Assembly (NCBI GenBank): GCA_001464385.1
Contig: LNFB01000234.1
Coordinates: forward strand, 1-64,000
From: Deltaproteobacteria bacterium Ga0077550
Lineage (GTDB): Bacteria; Myxococcota_A; Polyangia; Nannocystales; Nannocystaceae
Reading direction: 5' to 3'
Length of the DNA stretch: 64,000 nt
Shown: positions 18,151-29,700 of the stretch, one piece after another
Numbering within the stretch: the stretch's first letter is position 1
How the letters are laid out: every line of letters starts with the position of its first letter
Program-made: the position numbers and the translations under genes
Notes under the pieces: generated by a model
Databases searched by the model: none
What the model was told of the DNA's origin: nothing
Seen by the model: only the letters and a program-made list of their open reading frames with translations

Positions 18151-18338
18151 TCCGGGAGGTAGACCGCGATTTCCTTGTCGCACTGCATGGCCGACTCGGT
18201 GGACCAGTTGGTCATCCCGCCGGCCACGTGGGCGAGCTCGTCTGCGGTGAGCTCGCGGGCGAAGGCGCGGGCGGCGATGCGCTCGGGCTCGGGCGTGGTG
18301 GTCGGCTCGGTGGTGGGTGCGGGCTTGGTCGGCTTCAT
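18147..18338 (-). CDS. Graspetide precursor peptide (candidate)
   Basis: This small gene encodes 63 residues. It has a Thr/Pro-rich N-terminus, then a leader segment ARELTADELAHVAGG (residues 27-41), which is the classic double-glycine leader type ending at G40-G41, then a 22-residue core from M42 to E63. The core has potential nucleophiles T43, S46, T47, S49 and K55 and acidic partners E48, D54, E56 and E63, with one cysteine (C53). The last bases of the gene overlap the ATP-grasp start by 4 nt, and this coupling is the main evidence of function. No strong Shine-Dalgarno is visible before the ATG, and a GTG eight codons upstream is a possible alternative start. No peptidase-containing exporter that would cleave after Gly-Gly is in the window. 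The core pattern is not one I recognise among the known graspetide groups. Confidence 0.75.
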   Translation of the reverse strand: MKPTKPAPTTEPTTTPEPERIAARAFARELTADELAHVAGGMTNWSTESAMQCDKEIAVYLPE

Positions 18339-18452
18339 GGTGGTCGTTGGGGAGTCCACGGCGAGCCGCGCGATCCTGACGGGGGCCGAAGGTTCTTCCA
18401 GGTCCCCTCGCGGAATGGGGCCCCGGCCGCGGGGCGTCGTGGTTGCGGACCC
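18339..18452. promoter_or_regulatory. Divergent intergenic region of the graspetide locus
   Basis: These 114 bp lie between the precursor gene and a divergently transcribed secreted-protein gene and should contain both promoters. No recognisable operator or consensus promoter was found by eye. Confidence 0.4.
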
Positions 18453-19640
18453 ATGCTCAGCCTGACCACCCGCCAGTCGATCCTCCTCGGACTCGCCGCC
18501 TGTGCGCCGATCGCCCTCGGCGTCGCGACGCACCTCGAGCACGAGGCGGCCGAGCGCGCCTGCCTCACCAAGGACGCGGTGCCGGTGCCCGAGACCATCG
18601 TCGAGGTGGTGCCGCAGATCGTCCCCATCGTGACGCCGATCCCATTCGCCGCCCCGATGCCGAGCGACGACCTCGCGGGCGCGTACGAGTTCGCGTTCCT
18701 GGTCGACGTGCCCACGCCGCACCTCGTGCTCGCGACGGCTGCCGAGCTCGGCGACGGCGCGTTCGAGGCGATCGCGACGGGCGCGTCGCACTACCGTGGC
18801 GCGCCGACGGATGCGTTCGTCGCTCAACCGGTGTGGCGCGACGTCGACGCGACGCGGCTGCCCGAGCGTGCGCGGCTCGCCGTCGGTCGTCACGTCCGCG
18901 TCTACTCGGCGGCCGGTCGGGTGTGCGTGGCGCGGATCGGCAGGCCGGTCGCGGTGAGCGAGCGCTCGGGGAAGATCGAGTACATGCCGGACGACGAGGT
19001 CACGGAGCTCGGTGAAGGCGAGGACGCGACGATCGATCCCGCGTCGCTCTGGGATGACGGTCGGCGCCTGGTGGTCGCGCCGCTGGAGGGCGCGAGCTGC
19101 GAGGGGGGGATCTGGGCGCGCGACATCGCACTGTCCGAGCCGCTGGTCTACATCGCCGAGCAGGAGGGGGATGCGCCCGCACGCCTGCCGTCGCCGGTCG
19201 CGCGGCGGATGGTGCAGCGCTCGACCGCGCTGCAGCCGATCGCGGCCGCCTTTGCCGAACACGTGCGGGGCTTCACGGACGACGCATTCACGACGCGCCG
19301 CCTCGTCGATCGCCTCGTCGGTCAGCGATGGATCGAGCCGACGCGCGGGGGCGAGCTCGACGTGTTCACCACCGACGGCGACGAGTTCGGCGGCTGCGGC
19401 GGCTTCGACCCGGCGTGGGCCGCGATCGCCGTCGACGCGGATGGCGGGCCCGTCGAGGCGGTATGGGCCGACGCGCACGCCGACTACGTGCAAGCGGTGT
19501 TCGATCTCGACGCCGATGGTCGACTCGAGGTCTACGCGCCGAGCTGGCTCGGACCCACGCACGTCTTCACGCTCGAGCCCGACGGCCCGCGCGAGTTCGC
19601 GGTGCTCGCCGACGTCCCCTACTACGGCTGCCCCTGCTGA
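18453..19640 (+). CDS. Membrane-anchored or secreted protein of unknown function
   Basis: The product is 395 residues starting MLSLTTRQSILLGLAAC, a single N-terminal hydrophobic segment (about 9-23) that would serve as signal peptide or anchor. The exported part is acidic and contains a few cysteines (CEGG, GGCGG, YYGCPC at the very end). It alternates short strands with aspartate-rich loops such as AVDADGGPVEAVWADAH and DLDADGRLEVYAPSW, like calcium-binding propeller blades. No family was recognised. It diverges from the graspetide precursor across 114 bp and is followed at 39 bp by a second unknown gene, so it could belong to the RiPP locus or simply neighbour it. Confidence 0.7.
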   Translation: MLSLTTRQSILLGLAACAPIALGVATHLEHEAAERACLTKDAVPVPETIVEVVPQIVPIVTPIPFAAPMPSDDLAGAYEFAFLVDVPTPHLVLATAAELGDGAFEAIATGASHYRGAPTDAFVAQPVWRDVDATRLPERARLAVGRHVRVYSAAGRVCVARIGRPVAVSERSGKIEYMPDDEVTELGEGEDATIDPASLWDDGRRLVVAPLEGASCEGGIWARDIALSEPLVYIAEQEGDAPARLPSPVARRMVQRSTALQPIAAAFAEHVRGFTDDAFTTRRLVDRLVGQRWIEPTRGGELDVFTTDGDEFGGCGGFDPAWAAIAVDADGGPVEAVWADAHADYVQAVFDLDADGRLEVYAPSWLGPTHVFTLEPDGPREFAVLADVPYYGCPC

Positions 19641-19679
19641 GCCCGCGACGCACGCCCACGAGGGGTCACCAGGGACCGC

Positions 19680-20333
19680 ATGGTTGACGCGCTCTCGCCG
19701 CTCGGCCACGCTGCATGCATCGTGGCGGGCGTGCAGCTGGAGTTCAGCGACCTCGAGACCGACGTGTCCGGTGCGAAGCGCCGTGCCCTGGTGGTGACCC
19801 CGGCGCAGAAGATCCGCGTCGGCCGCGGCCGGCTCGGCGCCACGATCGCGGCGGGCCGCGCGTCGGAGGTCGACTCCGAGATCGTCTCCCGTCTTCGGGC
19901 CTGGCCCCACCCAGTCGACGTCCTGCTGCTGCGCTCGTGGGGCGGCGACGAGGCCCGCTCGTGGGGTTTCGAGGCCGATCTGGCCGACGCCGAAATCGAC
20001 GCGGTCGGTTACGCGATCATGCGCGACCAACTCGCGTTCTTCCGCGATGCCATCCGCCTCGGCGTCTACGCGATCGTCTCGACCGACCTGAGCGCCGTCG
20101 AGTTCGACGCGATGCGCCGCGCGACGACGCGACTGTCCCGCGAACTCGGGCTGCGCGCGAAGTCGGGGACGGCGACGGAGGACGACGAGGTCGATCGCTG
20201 GATCCTCGAGCACCTGTCGCTGTGGACGACGCGCCCGTTCGACGAATTCGTGCTGCAGGGCCTGCCCGAGCTGTTCGCCCTGGTCGACCGCCACCGCGGC
20301 CGTCTCGCCGACCTCTCCGCCGCGCGCCCGTGA
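19680..20333 (+). CDS. Hypothetical protein
   Basis: The product is 217 residues, soluble and mainly alpha-helical by composition, with no signal peptide. Third-position GC is high in this frame, which supports it over the long antisense ORF. Notable segments are DVLLLRSWGGDEARSWGFEAD and EVDRWILEHLSLWTTRPFDE. An AGGGA about 6 nt before the ATG is a fair ribosome site. It follows the secreted-protein gene after 39 bp on the same strand. No family was recognised. Confidence 0.6.
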   Translation: MVDALSPLGHAACIVAGVQLEFSDLETDVSGAKRRALVVTPAQKIRVGRGRLGATIAAGRASEVDSEIVSRLRAWPHPVDVLLLRSWGGDEARSWGFEADLADAEIDAVGYAIMRDQLAFFRDAIRLGVYAIVSTDLSAVEFDAMRRATTRLSRELGLRAKSGTATEDDEVDRWILEHLSLWTTRPFDEFVLQGLPELFALVDRHRGRLADLSAARP

Positions 20334-20405
20334 CGTCACGGCGCTGTGCCGAATCGTCACCGCGGCGCCGCGGCGACGTCGCGCCGCAGGGCTAGACCGA
20401 CTGTC

Positions 20406-20585
20406 ATGCAGGTCATCGCCCCGCGACGAGTCGTCCCGCAGGTGCCCCGTCTGCCGCGCCCGCTGCGGTGGCTCGTCGCCGCCCTCCGCCCCGCCCCCGC
20501 CGCCATCGCCCCCAACCGCGAGCCGACGTGGCTCCCCGAGCAGCACCCCGCGCTGCCCTGGTGGTTCGATCAGTCGTTGATGTGA
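20406..20585 (+). CDS. Small hypothetical protein (59 aa)
   Basis: This 59-residue ORF has strongly G/C-ending codons, unlike random small ORFs here. It starts at ATG 20406. The product is basic and Pro/Arg-rich (VIAPRRVVPQVPRLPRPLRW), with an Ala/Pro-rich middle and an aromatic C-terminus (ALPWWFDQSLM). It has no clear signal peptide or leader motif. It lies between the 217-aa gene and the SnoaL-like gene, 29 bp upstream of the latter. It may be a real small protein or a non-coding leader. Confidence 0.4.
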   Translation: MQVIAPRRVVPQVPRLPRPLRWLVAALRPAPAAIAPNREPTWLPEQHPALPWWFDQSLM

Positions 20586-20614
20586 ACACGGGGCCCGGCG
20601 AGACTGCGCCGACC

Positions 20615-20977
20615 ATGAGTGTCTCCGACCCTGCCGCGCTGGCCCGACGCTGGATCGACGCCTTCAACGCCCACGACGTCGTCACCCTCGTCTCCCTCTA
20701 CGACGAGCAGTGCACCCACACCTCGCCGAAGATCCGCGCCCTACACCCGGACACGGGCGGCAAGATCGTCGGCAAGGCGGCGCTGACCGAGTGGTGGACC
20801 GACGCGATGAAGCGCTTGCCCGACCTGCGCTACGAGGCGACGGCGATCGTGGCGGATGAGGCGCGCGTGATCATCGAATACATCCGCCACACGCCCAACG
20901 AGTCCCCAATGTTCGTCGCCGAAGCCTTCGACGTCGAAGCCGGAAAGATCACCGCCTCCCGCGTCTACCACGGCTAA
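20615..20977 (+). CDS. SnoaL-like / NTF2-fold protein
   Basis: The product is 120 residues. The opening (ALARRWIDAFNAHDVVTLVSLYDE) and the later KAALTEWWTDAMKRLPDLRYE and IIEYIRH segments are typical of the NTF2-like SnoaL family, which forms a small alpha+beta barrel. Members include polyketide cyclases, isomerases and many proteins without known activity. Start at ATG 20615. It converges on the phosphoesterase gene with 19 bp between stops. No catalytic assignment is possible. Confidence 0.8.
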   Translation: MSVSDPAALARRWIDAFNAHDVVTLVSLYDEQCTHTSPKIRALHPDTGGKIVGKAALTEWWTDAMKRLPDLRYEATAIVADEARVIIEYIRHTPNESPMFVAEAFDVEAGKITASRVYHG

Positions 20978-20996
20978 CCCGTGGACGCGTCCGTGG

Positions 20997-22207
20997 TCAG
21001 GTCTGTGGGGGCCAGATGTGGAGGAGGCTTTCTTCCGCGGGGACGCCGAGGCGGATTGGGAAGCCGTAGTGGCCGTTTGCGCGGTGGACGTAGAGACGAT
21101 CGGTGCCCCGGGCCCACAGGCCGTGGTCGGGCATCGATGACACCGCGCTGAGGAAGGTCCCTTGGAATCCGAGGCTGACGAGACCGACGTGGCCGCCGTG
21201 CGTGTGGCCCGAGAGCACGAGGTCGGCGTCGCCCGGGGGAATGTGCTTGAAGGCGCCGGGATCGTGCAGGAGCCACAGTCGAAGCGCGCCGTCGGGGGCG
21301 GACGTGCGGGGGTAGCGTTGGGCGAGCCCGGCGAGGTGCTCGACGCGGCCGCGCCACACGAAGTCGGCGCCGATGAGGTGCACGGGGCCGGCGGGGGTGG
21401 TCACGTGCACCGCCTCGTCGACGAGCAGGGTGATGCCCCAGGTGGCGTAGGCGCGGGCGACGACGGCGCGGGCCTCGTGATCATGATTGCCGTGGCAGGC
21501 GAAGACGCGGCCGCGCAGGCCGGCGAGGGGCGCGAGCGCGGCGGTGACCACGTCGACGTCGTGCGATTCCATCGTCATCAGATCGCCGGTGATGAGGATG
21601 AGATCGGGATCTTGCTCGACGGCGCGGCGACAGATGTCGCGCAGGCGGGCGATGGACATGAAGGGGCCGAGGTGCGGATCGGTGATCTGCACCACGCGCA
21701 GCGGGCGATCGGTGCGCGTCGGCGTCGCGATGCGATCGAGGGAGTTGCGGGTGATCGAGGCGGTCGCGCGGGCGAGACCATCGACGTGGGTGCGATCGAG
21801 CAGGATGTCGACGCGCTCGCGGCGGGTGACCAGCGATTCGTAGAGGCCGAAGGTCGCCAGCGCGAAGGGAATCCACGCGCCGATGGGGTCGCCGAACGCG
21901 GCCCAGATTGCCCAGGGGAACGCGAGGAAGCAGGCGGCGACGAACCACAGCGCGGGGATGCTGACGAGCGAGCGGAACCACAATGGCCGCAACGCGGGGC
22001 GCACCAGCAGCGCGCCGAAGTGCACGTACGCGGCGAGCTGCGCGTAGGTGATGAACGCGTCGGCCGGCGCCAATGCGTCGCGCAACGCGTTGCCGACCAG
22101 CGTCGGGAACATCAGCACGATGGCGGCGAAGACCCCGTAGGCGCGGCTGCGGACGAACGCCGCGACCACGACGAGGGCGTAGCCACCGAGGACGAGCCCG
22201 CTGGCGG

Positions 22208-22211
<4 letters not shown>
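20997..22211 (-). CDS. Membrane-anchored metallophosphoesterase
   Basis: The product is 404 residues from a GTG that overlaps the gatB stop (GTGA at 22208-22211). The first about 150 residues hold four or five hydrophobic helices. The catalytic calcineurin-like domain follows with all metal motifs: QITDPHLGPF (DxH), ILITGDLMTMESHD (GD), VFACHGNHDHE (GNHD), WLLHDPG and VLSGHTHGGH. This arrangement matches bacterial YkuE/YaeI-type phosphodiesterases. Coupling to gatB suggests co-expression rather than shared function. The substrate is unknown. Confidence 0.88.
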
Positions 22212-23667
<1,456 letters not shown>

Positions 23668-23671
<4 letters not shown>

Positions 23672-25182
23672 GTCGACGGCTCCGACGCGGGCGAAGTTTC
23701 GTCGGCCGCGATCGGGGGCCGCTCGCGGTGCCAGGCGCTGCCGTCCTCGTGGGCGGCGGCGGCGGCGAGCACGGCGTCCTCACGCCAGGCCGGGCCCACG
23801 AGCTGCAGCCCGATGGGCAGCCGCGGGGTGCGATCCGGCCGCGTGAACCCGCACGGGATCGAGATGGCGGGGAGCCCCGCGAGGTTGGCCCCGACCGTGA
23901 AGATGTCGCCGAGATACATCGCGAGGGGATCGGCGTTGCGTTCGCCCAGCCGGAACGCGGGCTGCGGCGCGGTCGGGGTGGCGATCACGTCGCAGTGCGC
24001 GAATGCCTGCGCGTGATCGTCGGCGACCAATCGACGCACCCGCGCGGCGCGCCCGTAGTACGCCTCGTAGCTCTCGGCCCGCAGCACGAAGGTGCCGAGC
24101 AGGATCCGTCGGCGGACCTCGGGGCCGAAGCCTGCGCTGCGGCTGGCCTCGATGCTCGCCTCGACCGACGCCGCGGCCACGCGCGCGCCGTAACGGACGC
24201 CGTCGTAGCGCGCCAGGTTGCTCGCGGCCTCGGCGGCGCACAGCACGTAGTACGTCGCGATCCCGAGCGCGGCGTGGGGCAGCTCGATGTCGACCAGCGT
24301 CGCCCCACGATCGCAGAGCAGCGCGAGCGCCTCGAGGAACCGCGCGCGCACGTCGTCGTCGAGCCCGTCGGCGTCGAGGCTGCGGCGGTGCACGCCGATG
24401 CGCAGGCCCTTGGCCCCGCGCTCGCACGCGGCCACGAAGTCCGGCACCGGCGCGTCGACGCAGGTCGAGTCGCCGTCGCTGCGGCCGGCGAGGATCTCGA
24501 GCACCGCCGCCGCGTCGCGGACACTGCGGGTGATCGGGCCCGCCTGATCGAGGCTCGACGCGAAGGCGATCATGCCGCTGCGCGTGACCCGGCCGTACGT
24601 CGGCTTGAGCCCGACCACGCCGCAGCACGCCGCGGGCTGACGGATCGAGCCGCCCGTGTCGCTGCCCAGGGCGACGGGGATCATCCCCGCGGCGACGGCC
24701 GCCGCGGCGCCGCCCGACGATCCGCCGGCCACGCGATCGCGGGCCCATGGGTTGCGCACCGGCTCGCCGACGACGTTCTCGTTGGAGGAGCCCATCGCGA
24801 ACTCGTCGAGCGACAGCTTGCCGAGTAGCACCATGTCGGCGTCGTCGACCCGGCGGGCGTGCTCGCCCTGGTACGGCGGGATCCAACCAGAGAGGATCCG
24901 CGAGCCCGCGGTGGTCGGGATCCCGCGGGTCACGAACAGATCCTTGAGCCCGATGGGGACGCCGGCGAGCCGACCCAGCGGCCCGCCGCGGTCGCGGGCG
25001 TCGTCGATGCGCGCGGCGTGGGCGAGGGCGGCGTCGTCGGTGCGGCACAGCCACGCGTGGAGGTCGGCGCCGCGATCCATCGCGCGGTGGTGCGCCTGCA
25101 CGATCGCGGTCGCGCTGGTCTCCCCGCGGCGCACCGCGTCGCTCAGCTCGCGCGCGTCGAGCTCGGTGAGTGCGTCGCCCAT
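23668..25182 (-). CDS. gatA: Asp-tRNA(Asn)/Glu-tRNA(Gln) amidotransferase subunit A
   Basis: The product is 504 residues. The amidase-signature Ser-cisSer-Lys triad is complete: K80 in PIGLKDLF, S155 in VAGGSSGG, and S179 in GSDTGGSI. This subunit hydrolyses glutamine and channels ammonia to GatB. The ATG at 25182 lies one base after the gatC stop, and the gene's own stop overlaps gatB. FAMGSSNENVVGEPVRNPW matches GatA rather than other amidases. Confidence 0.96.
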
Positions 25183-25183
25183 G

Positions 25184-25477
25184 TCACGACTCCACGAAGC
25201 GCGGCACGAGGACGAGGCCGTCGGCCGCCGCGGGGGCGCCGGCCAGGACGGGCTCGACCGGCAGCGCCTCGGCCGCGAGATCCTCCCGCAACGGCGCGGC
25301 GCCCGGGGCCGACGGCTCCCACGGCGCGACGCCGTCGACCTCGACCGCGGCGAGGGCGTCGAGGTAGCCGACGATCTCGCCGAGCTGACGCAGCAACGTC
25401 GCACGGTCCTCCTCCGCGACGGTCAATCGGGCGAGTCGCGCGAGGGCCTCGAGGTCGTCGACATCCAATCCGGTCAT
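25184..25477 (-). CDS. gatC: Asp-tRNA(Asn)/Glu-tRNA(Gln) amidotransferase subunit C
   Basis: The product is 97 residues, typical of GatC. The N-terminal helix pattern DLEALARLARLTVAEEDRATL and the QLGEIVGYLDALAAVEVDGV segment are characteristic, and the C-terminal wrapping region is LREDLAAEALPVEPVLAGAP. It stabilises the GatA-GatB complex. It is the first gene of the gatC-gatA-gatB-phosphoesterase operon. Confidence 0.93.
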   Translation of the reverse strand: MTGLDVDDLEALARLARLTVAEEDRATLLRQLGEIVGYLDALAAVEVDGVAPWEPSAPGAAPLREDLAAEALPVEPVLAGAPAAADGLVLVPRFVES

Positions 25478-25661
25478 GGGACGTCGCGACCTTAGCAGGA
25501 CCGATCCAGTCGGCGGTCACCCGCCATCGGTCGGTCCGCGAATCGCGCCCGACCCCTCGAGGTGCCCAGTTGGACGGCGGGGGTGGTCCGCATCGGGACG
25601 AGGCCGTGCCCGCGGCGGCTGGGTTCGTGACAGCGGCGCCCCGCGGCGGTAGGTTTGATCC
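25478..25661. promoter_or_regulatory. Divergent intergenic region upstream of gatCAB
   Basis: These 184 bp separate gatC from a divergent lipoprotein gene and should carry both promoters. I see GC-rich sequence without a confident promoter consensus or a T-box-like structure. Confidence 0.4.
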
Positions 25662-26639
25662 GTGCCCGCTCTCCGACCCGGCCGCGGCCTGCCGCCGCGT
25701 GCGCTCGCGCTGACGCTCGCGGTCGCGGCGTGCCAGACCGCCGACACCCGGCCGGAGACGGACACCGACGCGCTGCGGCTCGGTCGCGTGCACGTCGTGC
25801 TCGAGCCGAGCGAAGACGTGGTCGCCCCCGACGTGCGCGACGGCGATGATGCGGACGACGCGATCGAGACCCAGCTCGAGGTGTCGGCCCGCTTCGCGTT
25901 CGTGCGCGGCCTCGACGAGGAGTTCGTCCGCGCGCGCATCGACGTGCCGGTGCTCCCGCACGAGGCGCTGCGCCCCGGCGAGTGCGTGCCCAGTGCATCG
26001 CTCGTCCTCGAGGCCGCCGAGCCCGACGACAACGAGGCGCGCGAGCTCGTGCTCCTCGATGCGGGCGATCTCAGCGTGCGTGTCGGCGAGTCGGACTTCG
26101 ACGTGCCGCTGGCCCTCGTCCCCGATCTGCTGCCGTACATGTCCGGGGTCGAGTACCTGCAGGAGGGCGACGTGATGCCGATGCGCAGCGCGGGCGTCCC
26201 CGACGTCGAGGTCATCGCCCGCGGATCGATGACCGAGGACATGCCGCCGTTCCGCGCCCAGGGGCGCGTGCCCGCGGCGCTCGAGCTCGGGGCCAGCGAC
26301 GCGGACCTCGACGAGCAGCGCGAAGGCGCCTTGGTGCTCCGCTGGACCCCGCAGGGCGACGACGTGATCACGGTGCGCCTCATGCCGCTGTCGGCGGGCG
26401 AGGCGGCCGGCGAGGAGATCACGTGCGTGCTGGCGGATCACGGCACGGCGCGCATCGACCTGCGGCAGCTCTCGGTGCTCGGGCTGTCGCGCCAGGTCGA
26501 GGCCGTGCGGGTGACCGCGAGCCGGACCTCGGTGGTCACCTTCGACGTCGGCGAGTTCACGGGCACCGAGCTGGTGATCGAGCGCCGCGATCGTTTGGTC
26601 GTCCCCAACCGCCGCCTGACGCCGTCGTCCGCGGACTGA
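25662..26639 (+). CDS. Putative lipoprotein of unknown function
   Basis: The product is 325 residues from a GTG start. The signal peptide ends in the lipobox-like LAVAAC near residue 25. The mature protein is very acidic, beta-rich and without internal cysteine clusters; segments such as RARIDVPVLPHEALRPGECV and LVLRWTPQGDDVITVRLMPL suggest two related beta-sandwich halves. No family was recognised. It is followed after 119 bp by the 1003-aa envelope protein on the same strand. Confidence 0.72.
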   Translation: MPALRPGRGLPPRALALTLAVAACQTADTRPETDTDALRLGRVHVVLEPSEDVVAPDVRDGDDADDAIETQLEVSARFAFVRGLDEEFVRARIDVPVLPHEALRPGECVPSASLVLEAAEPDDNEARELVLLDAGDLSVRVGESDFDVPLALVPDLLPYMSGVEYLQEGDVMPMRSAGVPDVEVIARGSMTEDMPPFRAQGRVPAALELGASDADLDEQREGALVLRWTPQGDDVITVRLMPLSAGEAAGEEITCVLADHGTARIDLRQLSVLGLSRQVEAVRVTASRTSVVTFDVGEFTGTELVIERRDRLVVPNRRLTPSSAD

Positions 26640-26758
26640 CGCGGTCGCACCCGTCGCCGCCGACGCCTGGGCCGCACGGCCAGCGCGATCTTCGACGCAT
26701 CGGGAACTCCCGGGACGTCCCTGCGTCAAACTGCGGGACTCTCGCCCGGATAGCCCAC

Positions 26759-29700
26759 ATGTCCACGCCTGCGCGTCGTGTCCTCGCCGTCGTCCTCGCC
26801 ACCGTCTGTGCGCTGCTCGTGTGGTGGATGTGGCGGAGTCGAGGCAGCGCCGACGGCGGATCGAGCGTCGAGGACACAGGCGCGGTCGCCCCGGCGGGCG
26901 TCGTCGCGAAGCGGGCGATCGACGCGGAGGTCGAGGCCGATCCTGCGGCGAAGCGGCCGCGGCCGTGGAACGCACGGGCGGCGATCGTCCGCGGCCGCGT
27001 CCACGATCCCGCGGGCAAGGACGTGCCGGGCGCGACGGTGTGCGCGTCGATCATCGTGGACGACGTGCCCGCCGCGTTGACGCGCGAGCCCAAGTGCGTG
27101 GCAGCGGGCAGCGACGGTCGCTACACGCTCGAGGGCCTCGCCCCCATGCGCATGCGGGTCTCCGCGAGCGCGCCGACCTTCATCCCGGGCCGCCACCGCG
27201 CGACGCCGAGGCGCGACTGGATCGAGCCCGCGCCGGGCGCGACGATCCCGAACGTCGACATCGAGGTGCGGCCCGGCGGCGTCGAGGTGCGCGGCGTGGT
27301 GAAGGACATCGCGGGCGGCACGATCGAGGGCGCGTTGGTCTCGCAGGGCGGTGGTCGTTGGTGGATGGGCGACGCGCAGGTCGTCACGCACACCGACGCC
27401 GAGGGGCTGTTCTCGCTGTGGGTCGCGCCGGGCGAGGCGTGGATCGGCGCGCAGGCGGAGGGCTACACCGACGGCTCGCGCGGCGGCAAGGCGCCGGGCT
27501 ACACCTTCGAGATCCTGCTGACGCCCGAGTCGGTGGTCGCGGGTCGAGTCGTCGACGCCGCCACCGGGGCGCCGGTCGCCGACGCGAAGGTCGAGGTCGC
27601 GGGGACGAGCTGGGGCGGCCAACAGGTCACGTACACCGATGGCGACGGCCGCTTCCGCGTCGACCGGCTCGAGCCGGGCCGCTACACGGCGACGGCGACG
27701 ACGGCCGATCGCTTCGGCGTCAGCAACGAGTCCCGGCAGGTGGGCCTCGGCCAGAGCATCGATGATCTCGAGGTGCGCGTGCACCCGTCGGCGTCGATCT
27801 CGGGCCAGATCGTCGTGGCCGGCGAGACGCCGACGCCGTGCGTCGAGGGCTCGGCGTCGATCACGGGGCAGAGCTCCAAGCACAACGCGTGGGCAACGGT
27901 GGAGGGCGACGGCGCGGTCGCGTTCCATGGGCTGCCGCCGGACACCTACGACGTCGCGGTGAACTGCGAGGGCTACGTCTCCAACACCGAGAGCGCACCG
28001 GTGGTCCTCGCGGCGGCGCCGATCGACGGGCTCACATGGGAGGTCACCGCGGGGCTGTCGGTGTCGGGCATCGTCGTCGACGCCGAGGGGGCGCCGGTCG
28101 TCGACGCCAACGTCCGCGCGGCCTCCGTCGGCGGCGGCGCGCGGGCGAAGCAGACCAACGCGTGGGGCGTGCCCACCGGCAAGGACGGTCGCTTCGTGCT
28201 CGAGGGTCTCATCGCCGGCGAGTACGAGATCCGGGCGTCGCACACCGACTTCATCGAGCCCGAGTCGCCGACCAAGCACACGCTGGCGGCCGGTGGCACC
28301 GACGAGGTCCGCATCGCGCTCGAGAAGGGCGGCAAGGTCGTCGGCCTGGTCGTCGACGCCAAGCGTCGGCCGGTCCCCGGCGCGCGGGTCGAGCTGGTCG
28401 GGCGGCGCTGGACCGGCAACGACGCGCGCACGGGCGACGATGGCCGGTTCGAGCTGCTCAACGTGCAGCCCGGCGAGCACCGCGTCCGCGCGACCTCGGG
28501 CGGCTGGGACGAGCTGCGCGCGCCTGGCACCAGCGACGACGACGTGCAGGGCGAGCAGGTCACGGTGAAGTCGGGTCAGGACGCCGAGGTCGAGCTCGTG
28601 GTCGAGGAGCAGTTCGGCACCATCGCTGGTCGGGTCGTCGACGCCGATGGCGGTCCCGTCGACGACGCGTTCGTGTCGTACTCGCGCGAGAGCGACTCGG
28701 CCACACAGTCGGGCAACCGCGCCAAGCAGGCCGTGCGGTGGAGCGGCTGGGTGCAGGCGCCGGTGCTCACCGACGAGGGGGGCGCGTTCGAGCTGACGCA
28801 GATCCCGATCGGCAAGCACACGCTCATCGCCCAACGCAAGGGCGGTGGCGAGGGGACGATCGAGCACATCGAGACCGGCAGCACGGGCGTGGTGATCCGC
28901 CTCGCCGAGGGCGCGGCGATCCGCGGCAAGGTCGTGCTCGCCGGCGGCGGTGTGCCCGAGCGCTTCACGATCCTCGCCCAGGACGAGGCGCAAGGGGTGA
29001 GCCGCGACGAGTTCTTCCACGCCAGCGAGGGCGCGTGGCAGGTCAGCGATCTGCCGCCGGGCAAGTACATCGTGTCGGTCTCCGCGACCGAGGGCGCGGC
29101 CGACACGACCGTCACGTTGGCCGCGGGCGCCTCGCGCGACGACGTCGTCCTGAAGCTGACGCCGCGCGTCGACGTGAGCGGCACCGTGGTCGATCTCGAG
29201 ACCGGGGCGCCGATCCCCAACATGTCGGTGTCGATCTCGCCGCTGAAGGGCCAGATGACCTTCAGCTTCTCCGACGCCGGCGCCAAGGAGAACGTCACCG
29301 ACGATGCGGGCAAGTTCACGGTCCGCGGCGCGCCCGCGGGGCCGGTGCGGATCATGGTGATGGGGCGCAGCTTCATGGCCGAGTCGGGCAACGACTACGG
29401 CTGGACGCGGATCCGGGGCAGCATCCCGGCCGACCAGAAGACCTTCGAGCTACCGCCGCTGCGCCTCGTGCCCAAGCGCCTGAAGGGGCGCGAGCGCGCC
29501 GGCGACCTCGGCTTCTCGCTCAAGGACGTCGCGCCCGAGGACGAGCCCGAGGACACGCCGCTGCAGGTCGCGGTGATCCGCCCGGGTGGCCCCGCGGCGA
29601 AGACCGAGCTGAAGCTCGGCGATGTGATCGTCGAGGTCGACGGCAAGGACGTCACCGGCGACAACCGCTACATCTACGGCAGCCTCGCCCGCGTGAAGGA

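Noticed and set aside
18147..20546. Long minus-strand ORF (799 aa) containing the precursor at its end
   Set aside because: The upstream 730 residues are low-information antisense of two plus-strand genes. Only the final 63 residues form a coherent leader-core peptide.
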